DNA from: RGIG7111 sp036839975
GTDB lineage: Bacteria > Bacillota > Clostridia > Peptostreptococcales > Anaerovoracaceae
Length of the DNA stretch: 24,403 nucleotides
Reading direction: 5' to 3'
NCBI GenBank assembly: GCA_036839975.1
Contig: DAISVU010000019.1
Location: 1 to 24,403 of the forward strand
This document shows, in pieces, positions 1 through 8,600 of this stretch. Position 1 is the stretch's first letter. The number at the start of each line of letters is the position of its first letter. The notes under the pieces were generated by a model, which was not told where the DNA came from, ran no database searches, and worked only from the letters and a program-made list of their open reading frames with translations. A program made the translations under genes and the position numbers.

Positions 1-1244
1 GACCGTTTGAAAGCCTGCTGAGATGGATGCCGTCACAGCATAGTCTCTCTACCATGATGAAGGAGTTCACGATAGATTCAAAGTGGTAGGTGAGCGTATC
101 CGCTACCTCATGAAACACCTGGTAGGGCGACTCACGGTAAAGGGCTATCAGCTTTCGCAGTTCGGGCTTGGCGGTCTTGTAGTTGCCGCCGAAACGTTTG
201 TTGAATGTGATGTATTTTTCTTTAAGATCACGCAGGTCTTTGAGGGGTTAGGGTCTATGTCAAAAAGCATCTTTTCGATCTGGGAGGTGTTGACATATCT
301 TCGCAGCTTGTAACTGCAGAAAGACTTCCCGGGGTACTTGATGTTGTTCTGATTCTTGAGGATGAGCCATTTGTAGTTTTTAAGAAGAAAATACTCTTTG
401 GAAGATGTGAAGTCCACATGACGGCCGAGCTTCTGCTCAAGTTCTTCGTGGCGTTTCAGATCCAGCTTTCTTTAATGGCTTTGGAGCCTTCGAATGTAGG
501 CCATGAGCTTGTCATTGATCATTTTGATCACATGGAACGCATCGACTATGGAGATGGCGTTGGGAAAGTATTTGTCGATGTAGTTGATATATGGCTTATA
601 CATATCAGAGACCAGGTATCTGACCTTAGCTCTTTCCCCGGCAGGGATAGATGAGAAATACGGCTCAGTGATCTCCTGTCTTCTGTTGGCGAGAATATCT
701 ACAGGTTCGCCTGTTTCAAAGTCCTGGAGCACCAGGGCGTATTTGCATACCCGGGAAACGTTCACACAGACCTTATCCACACAGAGGACTTCAGGGATCT
801 GCCTTCTGGGCATGTCAACATATCTTGCGAACAGGTTGATCGCATAGGTGTCTGATACAGAAAAGCGCTTGGCTATCTGTGCGGCAGAAAGCGCAGGGTC
901 TTTGAAAGCAAACACGATAAATATATCGGCAAGGTTCGTGTTCCTTCTCTTAGGATCCACAAAGCTGAAAGAATCGTTTGATGTATGCCCGCACTGAGGC
1001 TCTATGCACTTCTATCTGCGCTGGCGCAGTTTGAGTACGAGCTGTGTGCCGTCCTGGAGTACAGGATGGTTCACGGTCCTTGTGTAGATTCCTTTAGAGT
1101 GCATCTTGCTGCCACAGATAGGGCAGAACGTCGCTTTCAGACGTTTTGTTACAGTCAAGATTTTCATGCCCTTGGAAATGACAGGGCCTTCGACTTCGAG
1201 ATCTTCATCTGCAGATCAAGCAGTTTCAAGATGTCGTTGGTCAT
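1..1244 (-). pseudogene. ISL3-family transposase, multiply disrupted, runs off the left edge
   Basis: This is a DDE transposase of the ISL3 family, which moves an insertion sequence. The start at 1244 follows a perfect AAGGAGGT site (1253-1260, minus strand). Reading through the lesions gives an N-terminal zinc ribbon (CPICGSK near 1120, then CIEPQC near 1000), a helix-turn-helix region (AAQIAKRFSVSDTYAINLF) and the catalytic core (VLQDFETGEPVDIL, YLVSDMYKPY, SIVDAFHVIK). The C-terminal part continues in frame to base 1. Four lesions are visible: a one-base loss near 1212, an in-frame TAG at 1012-1014, an in-frame TAA at 472-474 and a frameshift near 250 (PNPS in place of PNLKDL). The family assignment rests on motif recall. 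The gene cannot make a full-length enzyme. The left end of the element and its inverted repeats were not identified. Confidence 0.88.
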
Positions 1245-1359
1245 AGAAAAATACCTCCTTTTGAATATCGTTTTTAACGGATAGTCAAAAGAATAGTCGA
1301 AGTAGGAAAATGAAGCAATATCGGCAAAGATGGCGATGTTGCAGGAAGGATAAAGTTAA

Positions 1360-1647
1360 ATGGAACAAAACAAAAGTGAAAAAAAGTGCAAGTACTGCTC
1401 AGATGGAAGAATCTCTCTTGTAAATCTCTTTCATGCTGGCATTAAAATGCCTGAAGGGGAATGTGTAACATTTTCTCCTGAAGAAACATATTACAGAAAA
1501 ACAAAAGGATCGATAGGAATAGAAATTAAGGCACAGGATGGTAGTTGGGAAATGCATGGTGAAATGGCAGAACCTAAACTTTCAGTATATATAGATATCC
1601 CATTTGATTATTGCCCCGCATGCGGAAAAAAGATCGGGGAGCTTTAG
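1360..1647 (+). CDS. small zinc-ribbon-like hypothetical protein (95 aa)
   Basis: This is a complete short reading frame with a good upstream ribosome site (AGGAAGGA about 10 bases before the ATG). The protein has a CKYC pair near residue 10 and a CPACGKK pair near residue 86, the layout of a zinc ribbon whose two knuckles lie at opposite ends of a short beta-rich domain. I do not recognise the family. Similar short CxxC...CPxCG proteins are common in phages and mobile elements of Bacillota, which would fit its position beside a decayed insertion sequence, but that is inference. Base use is more A-rich than the housekeeping genes on the right of the window. Its stop overlaps by four bases the end of the convergent minus-strand gene. 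No signal peptide or membrane segment is visible. Confidence 0.6.
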   Translation: MEQNKSEKKCKYCSDGRISLVNLFHAGIKMPEGECVTFSPEETYYRKTKGSIGIEIKAQDGSWEMHGEMAEPKLSVYIDIPFDYCPACGKKIGEL

Positions 1648-2462
1648 TCGTATTTAAGCAAATGGAGTTGTTTTCGTGGTCGAGTAAATTCGCAAATTGA
1701 AGCAGTTTCACCATCAACGATATCTTCTTTCCAGTGTCCACATATCAAAACACTTTGTCTTGTGTTCCACCGAGAACCTTTCGGGAAAAGTTGGTGATAT
1801 TCTTTCATAAAGAGTTCATTATCAGGAATATAAATTGCTACCAAAATATAATCATCTGGGGAGTAAGGCACAAAACGAGGATAATTAAACAATATATGAT
1901 TGGTTTCTGGTATAGGCTTATATGCGATGCAGTGCACGATTTTATTTCCATCAATGCCTGCCGAATATTCATTAAAATTGTCATCGTCGGCAATAAGCTC
2001 AGAAAAAGGTACTCCATGATTTCCCCAGAAATGCCATGATATTGTTTTGCACGATACAGTTCAAAAATTGTTCGTATCGGAGTAAGAGGTGTTGGTGTTA
2101 TATGTGTGTGCTGGTGTCTGTCATTTTTATTGTTTCGAACAACTTGTCGTTGTCTGGGGCCTGTTATGATATTGTAAAAAAAATCATCTTTATCGAACAT
2201 ATCTTCATCATAGCAATGGGGGGGCATAGGAGATATTGCTTAAAATGCATTTCCCCCCGATATGATTGTCCTTATCGCCTTTGTGACTTGCGAAATAGGC
2301 TTTAGCAGTACCAGCGTTATAAAGTGTCATTTGGACGGGGCAGCCAGGGTTGATGCATTTCCAACAAATTCCCCTGTGGGCATCATTAATACTTGTGTTT
2401 TTGGCAAACACTATGGTGGATTCATTCGTTTCAGGATTAATGCGTCGTGCACGATCAGCCAT
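1644..2462 (-). pseudogene. unrecognised gene broken by two homopolymer frameshifts
   Basis: Three overlapping minus-strand frames join into one protein of about 272 aa if two single-base slips are corrected. The start at 2462 (MADRARRINPETNES) is preceded by GGAGATAGTTGT, a better ribosome site than the upstream ATG at 2597. The first break is in a run of seven G (2217-2223, plus strand), where six would keep frame (SYAPHCYDED). The second is in a run of five T on the coding strand near 2010, where six would keep frame (EYLFSELIADDD). The N-terminal third has a Cys/His cluster (GICWKCINPGC, then ASHKGDKDNHIGGKC) that could bind zinc. The C-terminal half is rich in aromatic residues. I do not recognise the family and assign no function. 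Either the gene is decayed, or the G-run is a phase-variable switch. Confidence 0.6.
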
Positions 2463-2642
2463 ACAACTATCTCCGTTTAAATTATACTTGTTCAATATGT
2501 ACTGATGCGGTCCAATACCACAATATAAACAGAATAACATAAAACAAGACGTTTGTGACCACCCATTTTTGAACAGTTGAGGAGTTGACAATCGCATGGG
2601 GTGTTTGTTACATTGCAGTTACAGTTAAGAGCCGTTCAAGGC

Positions 2643-2670
2643 TTGATACCGTGATTGCAATCATTATTTT
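2643..2670 (+). promoter_or_regulatory. candidate promoter of the secreted peptidase gene
   Basis: A -35-like TTGATA (2643-2648) and a -10-like TATTTT (2665-2670) are separated by 16 bases, about 45 bases before the start at 2716. The match is moderate. The -10 box runs into the perfect palindrome that follows. Confidence 0.4.
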
Positions 2671-2682
2671 AACGCGTTAAAA
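2667..2682. promoter_or_regulatory. 16-bp perfect palindrome, candidate operator
   Basis: TTTTAACGCGTTAAAA is a perfect inverted repeat overlapping the candidate -10 box, 33 bases before the ATG at 2716. This position suits a repressor site. No regulator gene for it is seen in the window. Confidence 0.45.
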
Positions 2683-2715
2683 CTATCGTTATCAACAGAA
2701 CCAAGGAGGTTAGGA

Positions 2716-3474
2716 ATGAAACGGTTGAGATTTTTAGTGTGCGCGTTATGTATAATAATGCTTTGTTCAACACCTTTATTTGCAGCAAACCCTAATGGCG
2801 ATAGCAGAGACCAAGATGATCCCACGGCTTATCCTACAAAAGAGGAAGAAGCAATTGCTGCGAAAAAAGACAAGAAAGCCAACGTATATTATGAGAAGAA
2901 TATCACTAACATTAAGAAGGCTGCCAAAGGAAATAAAATCTTCTATAAGTGCAAACTTACACCGGTGAAACAGGCTAAATCATATTATTGCGGCTCAGCA
3001 ACAGCGAAGGCCATGGTAAAATGTATAAAAGGGAAAGCCAATACCCAGGCCTACTATGCTGACTATATGGAGACTACTACAGATGGCACAGATATGAGAA
3101 AACTTGCAAAATGCCTGAAGAATAAGGCTTGGAAAAGTTATGAGTATGCCAGCATAGGTTTTCAGAAACAATTCAAGAAACGCATATACCATAATATCAG
3201 AGCCTATATGCACAGCGGCTCAAAGAGGCGGGTCCCGACTGCTCTGGATATCAAGGGGACAAACAATACCTGGTTTTATTCAACTTCTGGGCACTATATC
3301 CCTGTATCGGGGATGAGAAGCGATTTGAAGAGACTCAGAGTTTCGGATTCTTATCTCACGCCAGCAGAAAGCAAGAAGCAGAGAGATAAGAATAAAGGAA
3401 AACACAGGTATACGACTACCGCAAAAACTTACAAAGTCGCTATGGCTCATTGGAGAAAGGCTATGATCTGGTAA
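2716..3474 (+). CDS. secreted C39-like cysteine peptidase family protein
   Basis: This is a 252-aa exported protein with a classic signal peptide (MKRLRFLVCALCIIMLC, likely cut after the FAA at residue 24). The mature protein starts with a charged linker, followed by a papain-like C39-type fold. The signs are TPVKQAKSYYCGSATA, with an oxyanion-hole glutamine (Q86) and nucleophile C92, then GHYIPVSG with H193, and VSDSY with D211. These match the Cys-His-Asp triad of C39-like peptidases. The gene is intact, with a strong AAGGAGGTTAGG ribosome site. The lipoprotein frame follows after 21 bases, so the two are probably cotranscribed. C39 enzymes in transporters cut double-glycine leaders, but free secreted ones act on unknown extracellular substrates. 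The substrate here cannot be read from sequence. Confidence 0.75.
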   Translation: MKRLRFLVCALCIIMLCSTPLFAANPNGDSRDQDDPTAYPTKEEEAIAAKKDKKANVYYEKNITNIKKAAKGNKIFYKCKLTPVKQAKSYYCGSATAKAMVKCIKGKANTQAYYADYMETTTDGTDMRKLAKCLKNKAWKSYEYASIGFQKQFKKRIYHNIRAYMHSGSKRRVPTALDIKGTNNTWFYSTSGHYIPVSGMRSDLKRLRVSDSYLTPAESKKQRDKNKGKHRYTTTAKTYKVAMAHWRKAMIW

Positions 3475-3495
3475 AAAAGGAAGGTGTGAATTGCC

Positions 3496-4747
3496 TTGAA
3501 ATGGATAAAAGTGATTGCTGTCTTGCTATCCGTGGTCGTTATGCTCGGACTTGCAGGGTGTAATAAAGAGACTACGGAACAAGAAAAACCGAAACTGACC
3601 AAAGCGAACAAGTTGTTTGTAAAAGAAACAACTGAAAAAATTAAGATCCCATCTAAATACAAACACCAATTGCATCTCTTGACTGTAGATGATAAATACC
3701 TGTATTTTGAGTATAATAAGAAGACGGACAAAGACAGACCCCCCGTGGCGAACTTTCAGAATGTCACGTAAAGATGGGAATGTTGTGCAATATCCTCTTG
3801 TGCGTAGCGATGGAGCAAAATGTATAAGAAGGTATAACGGTAGAATGTATATCGGCCTTATTGATGAGACGAGATGGACGTACACGATCGTAGAGTTGGA
3901 TGTCGACGGGACGAAAAACATTCTGTACAAAAGGAAAATCGATGACATTCCAATGTCTACGAGTTCGAGTAAACAGATTACAGTAATCACTCATGTTAAT
4001 GATGATGGTGAAGAATTTCAGAATCTGGAGATGTTGGATTTCGATACACATGAAACCGTTATCTTAGACAAGAGTAAAAATGTTCCCCCCAGCAAAGTGG
4101 AAGGGTTTAGAGACGGGACTAAGTTTATGGGGTTTGATTTCGTATTTGATTCTGCTTCCCCTGATGGGTTCTGTTATGAAAAGTGCAACTACAGCGGAGA
4201 GAATGAGAATACAGAATATGGTGGCGAAAATAAGGCGTATTACTACTCATTTGAAACGGGAGAGAAAACAAGGCTTGAAGACCCGGTTGGCTCTCTGGAG
4301 TACATAAACGGAGACCCATATTTATACTTGACGTCTACATTCGGTGGTGGATTTGATAAAGACGGCAACGAAACGGATTGTGAATATGGCGAAGCTGATC
4401 TGTTTATCGGAAAAGATGATGAATATGAGAGAATCAGCTTTAACAGTATCATCGAGGCTGCGGGCAGCGAAGCGAGTAATATGGGCACGATGCGCTGCGG
4501 TGGCATGTTAGGTAAAAACAATGCACTGTTTGCAAATTCAGAAGTCGGCTTTTTCGTTATAGACATCAATACTCTGGAATATTTTCATGGGAGCTTTAAA
4601 AGCAACGATGAAGATCTGGAGGATCCCGTATATCAAGACTTCATTGGAGATTCGTATGATAATATAAACCAGGAATATTCGTTCCTGACAAAAGACAAGA
4701 CCAAGGACGGGTATAAATGTGTTCTCCATACGTTGAGTGGTGAATAA
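3496..4747 (+). pseudogene. lipoprotein with TTG start, split by a C-run frameshift
   Basis: The first frame starts at TTG (3496), with the AAGGAAGGTG site nine bases upstream. It encodes a lipoprotein signal ending in the lipobox LGLAGC (Cys22), followed by a KETTEQEKPK linker. It stops at 3771, but the second frame carries straight on from about 3745 to 4747. Removing one C from the run of six at 3739-3744 restores one protein of about 417 aa. The C-terminal part looks like a repeated beta-strand domain (YLYFEYNKK, YNGRMYIGLI, NGDPYLYLTS, VGFFVIDINT), as in extracellular beta-propeller-like proteins of Clostridia with DUF5050-style repeats. That fold is inference. The lipoprotein lies just behind the C39-like peptidase, so both products would act outside the membrane. 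The frameshift could be true decay or a sequencing slip. Confidence 0.65.
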
Positions 4748-4820
4748 CTTGTTCCCAGATCTACAGACGATCATTGGATAAAGTAAACAGCAAAGGCTTG
4801 GGGGAGCCATGATTACTTAA

Positions 4821-4845
4821 GAGGAGCAGTGATGCTCCTCTTTTT
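4821..4845 (+). terminator. rho-independent terminator after the peptidase-lipoprotein pair
   Basis: An eight-base-pair perfect stem (GAGGAGCA / TGCTCCTC) with a GTGA loop is followed by five T. It lies about 75 bases after the lipoprotein stop. Confidence 0.85.
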
Positions 4846-5033
4846 ATGCAGGGGCTCGCTTTACCGCTTTATTCCTCTAAATCCAGACCCAAATAAGGCA
4901 GGTAAAAACTGGAAACACTTTAGTCCCCTAAAATTAATTGCTGAAAAAATCAGACCCCAAGAAACTTTGGAGAGCCCCCAACCTTGGTCGCCTTTCTCTG
5001 TATATGTTAATCGTAAAGGAAGGAAGGAAAAGC

Positions 5034-5368
5034 ATGCTGCAAATCGGAACAAAAGCACTGGACTTTACGTTGCCGGAGCAGGATGGAACCCTACCTTCAC
5101 TGGCGGACTGCCGCAGGCAGAAGGTAGTCTTTTTTTTATCCCAAGGACATGATGGCAGGCTGTACAAAACAGACATGCGCTTTCGGGGAGCTGTATCCGC
5201 AGTTTCGGGAAAAAAGGTGTGGTCGTGCTCGGTATCAGCAAGGATTCCGTCGCATCACACAAGAAGTTTGAAGAAAAATACGGACTGCCGTTCGCGTTGC
5301 TGTCCGACCCGGAGCATGCTGTGATTGAGGCGTACGATGTCTGGAATCTGCACCAATATGGCAAATGC
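5034..5368 (+). pseudogene. thioredoxin-dependent peroxiredoxin (PrxQ/Bcp) remnant
   Basis: The start at 5034 follows a purine-rich AAGGAAGGAAGGA site, and MLQIGTKALDFTLPEQDG is the typical PrxQ/Bcp N-terminus. Reading on needs two corrections. One T must be removed from the run of eight at 5130-5137 to reach FYPKDMMAGCTKQTC. One A must be removed from the run of six at 5210-5215 to reach GVVVLGISKDSVASH. The peroxidatic cysteine codon is 5161-5163 and the resolving cysteine, five residues on, is 5176-5178, the pattern of atypical two-Cys PrxQ. The sequence stays recognisable to LLSDPEHAVIEAYDVW and then loses similarity, about 40 residues short of a normal end (family length about 150). There it joins a recombinase tail. 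Intact enzymes of this family reduce hydroperoxides using thioredoxin. This copy is dead. Confidence 0.8.
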
Positions 5369-5491
5369 GGGAATGATCCGAAAGCCTTGCAGTATCTTAT
5401 GGGACACGCCAACATAACCATGACCTTGAACTATTACGCACACGCCACCTTTGACAGCGCACAGGCGGAATTTTTCAGACTGGTGGCTTAA
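5369..5491 (+). pseudogene. tyrosine recombinase/integrase C-terminal fragment
   Basis: The last 40 codons of this frame read NDPKALQYLMGHANITMTL, followed by the tail NYYAHATFDSAQAEF. This is the C-terminus of a phage/transposon-type tyrosine recombinase. It includes the conserved LMGH box and the nucleophile tyrosine in LNYYAHA. Everything upstream (core-binding domain and the Arg boxes) is missing. The fragment is in the same frame as the end of the peroxiredoxin remnant, so the two form a continuous 90-aa reading frame from 5219. The junction lies somewhere in 5345-5371. This is probably the scar of a deletion that removed most of an integrated element. No attachment site could be identified. 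Confidence 0.75.
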
Positions 5492-5586
5492 AGGGAAATA
5501 GATGTTTTACGACTTCATTTACTACCTTTCAAAACAAAAACACAAGCAGATTTAAGAAATTATGTGAGTATCTTCCGATACACAAA

Positions 5587-5624
5587 ATGCCGAAAACGCC
5601 TGTAAAAACAGGCTATATCGGCAT
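5587..5624. other. long imperfect hairpin before the adhesin remnant
   Basis: Outer arms ATGCCGA / TCGGCAT enclose inner arms GCCTGT / ACAGGC around an AAAA loop. No T-run follows on the plus strand. The reading frame of the adhesin remnant starts 19 bases later. It could be an old terminator of the lost element or a leader structure. Confidence 0.4.
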
Positions 5625-5642
5625 ATAAAAACTTTTGAAAAG

Positions 5643-8600
5643 ATGGTTAAAATAATATTAGAGTTTTACAATAAAGACAAAATCGAGAAAGAAACTGGCG
5701 GGCTGGTTTCCGGCATGCCGCAGTACGATTCCAAGCTGCAGAACGGTGAACGAATCTACGATACATCGAGAAATTGGCTTCATATCGAAAAGACCGCCAA
5801 AGTTCACAAGGACGAGCAGGGAAATACGGACGGCAGAACCTTCGATCTGACGCTGGAGGGCTGGAACATCGGAAATAACATCGCAAACGTCGGAAGTATG
5901 GTGTGGCCGAGCGATAGCCCGGAAAAGATTAAAAAAAATGCTTCCGAATGGCACAGCCTGATAGGTAATTATAATAATTACAGCTACCTCTCCCAAACGC
6001 AGGTTGACAAAATACTGAATAAGAAGAATACTGATAATTCCAGGCTCAACTATAACGGATACAAGTATTATCTCTGTGATTACAGATCCTCGGTTGCGGA
6101 ATATGTGCCTCTCGGATACAGCGAAGGGAATTTCTCACCATTTTATGGAAATGAGGAACAGATAAGAGTCATCACCATGGACGGGCATCCCATGGCGATT
6201 CATCCTAAGAACAGCAGCGCCGAAAAAGGCTGGTACTATGTCAACTCCGGCGGTTATGATGATTACACCACACGGGAGCCATATACGGCAAAGCAGTATA
6301 TGGGGCTGGAGAAAAGCGTGAGTAAAGCGGACGTTGGTACTGGACATACTATGCATTTCACGGGCAGCCGTAAATCGGTTCAGTTTTATATCGATTCGCA
6401 GGGCTACTTAAAGTGCTTCTACTATTTTTACGAGGCGAACACTTCCTACGTCTATTCCAAGGCGGATGATGTGGATACCAAGTCCGAGGTGCTTCAGCAT
6501 TAGGCAGGCAAGTTCGCCGCTACCCTGAACGCCCTGTCTCCGGCAGGTCAGGTCAACATGGTCAGGTTCAGCAGAAGTAATTTCTCATCCAATGAGTTGG
6601 CTCTTTTGAACTGGACCAATGATACAGGGAAGATGACTTCCGCCATGAACCAGAATTATGGGAACGCCCTTGTTAACGGCGGCGCTGCCACTGCTTGGCT
6701 GGACGGCATGACGGTATATAATTACTGTTTTACCGGAGCCACCCATACCTATAAGGGAGTCGGAGCCTTTGTGGACAAGATGACCTATGGGATGTATCAG
6801 AATTACGAGCCGACGGCGACGAACGGCGCGCCGTCCAAATATCTGATCATCTTTACCGACGGAAAGGATAACTCCGGAAACGAGCAGGCTTCGAAAGACT
6901 ATGCTGATAATCTGAAAAATAACGGCTACACGATTATGACGGTCTTCATGCAGTCGGCAGGGATGACTGACGGAGATATCAGTCACTCGGAGGAGTTTTT
7001 GAAATATCTGGCCAGTGATAAGCCGGGCGGCGGAAAATATTTCTATTCTGCCATGTACAACGATACGGACACGCTCGTGCGGGCCTTTCAGGAGATGGCT
7101 GCCGAGGTGGCTCATCCGCTTCAGGATCACAGTGTAAAAGATTATATCGATCCGAGGCCGGATGTGATAGACAGGGACGGCGAGATTCTGGCAAGGCTCG
7201 GTGTCAAGACGGCTCTTATTCTTCCGAAGGGCGGACGATGTTTACCGCAGACGGAAAACAGGCCACAGTAAAATATGATTCATCGAAGAAGATGTTCTAT
7301 ATCGAATGGAGCGGAGAGGAAATCCCTACAACGACAAGGATTTTTACGGGGCAGAACAAGGTCAGCGTCTGGTCTTCTACAATAACGGTCCGGGCGAAGG
7401 AAGACTTCCTGGGCGGAAACGACATTCTCTCAAACGGCAACGAAGCGGGACAGAATCAGGTTTATGACCCGAACAACAACTATAATCCAAAGAAGGACTT
7501 CCCGAAGACGACGATGAATCCGAAGCTTCTCGATCTTCACCTCAGTCACTACGAGGATACGATTTTCAAGGGAGAGGAAATTTCTCCTGAGAGTCTTTAT
7601 GATAAGCTTAAGACTTCCAAAGTTCAGGACGACAATGACTCAAAGTGGTTTATTGATTACCTGAAGAGAAACAGTAAGAAGCTGAAAAACAATGAAAACT
7701 ATTATATAGATGTCATCAGCGGACGAAGCAATCCGCTAAATGATAACATAGTTACTTTCAGCAAGTCGGACAGAACGCTGACGATTGAGGTTCCGTATTA
7801 CTACCTTGAAGTATCGGGCAATAACGCTTCTTATGCCGGCGGAACCCAGCACAAGAATGATAAGGTAGGAACGCTGAAATACACATGGACGATGGTGGAT
7901 ACGGGCGGAAACAGCCTGACGGATGGAGATTTTCGCAAGAGCTTTACGACTGCTACTACAGCGGATGTTAAGTATAAGCTTGAGGTGAAATATACTCCGG
8001 ATCCGATCGATTATGGCAGCGGAGACCAGTATGCCGACAACGGAACCCCGCGCACCCTTTCCTTGACTCAGCAGAGCGGCACGGACAAACTGATCCGCGA
8101 CCCGGTCGGTGAGGAGCAGACTTCTATGAAGTCAGACAAAGGGATAGCCGTGATTCATGCGGTGGACGGCCGTATAGGGACCATGAAAAAGATGAAGAGG
8201 GAAGATTTTTTCTCTTATCTTCCGGATGACGGTAGCGTGAGCTTCAACTTCACGATCAAACGCACATACAACGGCTCTGCTGAAAACTATGGAAGCCCTG
8301 TTACAATTACTAGGAGAAAGTCGGAGATAGAAGCTTTAACAGCAGACAGCGACGGAGATGTCGTTCTGGGAAGCGAGTGGATCAAGGATCTTCCGGTCGG
8401 CGAATATAAAGTTACTGAAGCTGTCAGTGACAGCGAAGCTGTGAAACTGGCAAATATCAAGGCATATACGCCGGATGATTTGGTCAGCGACAGCTGAAGC
8501 CTACATACAATGCGCCGGCTGACAGAAAAGATTTTGCCGCCGCCTTCAGTACGGAAGCATCTTCCGTTACATGGTATATCGGCGAATATAAAGACTGTAA

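Noticed and set aside
985..1284. Plus-strand open frame opposite the transposase start
   Set aside because: It is the shadow of the minus-strand zinc-ribbon part of the transposase, and has no ribosome site or family resemblance.
4882..4970. Two similar AGACCC-containing stretches (4884 and 4952) as ends of a mobile element
   Set aside because: The match is about ten bases with differences and no target duplication is seen, so chance is likely.
5587..5624. Hairpin as a rho-independent terminator for the recombinase fragment
   Set aside because: No T-run follows on the plus strand, and the minus strand has only a broken one.
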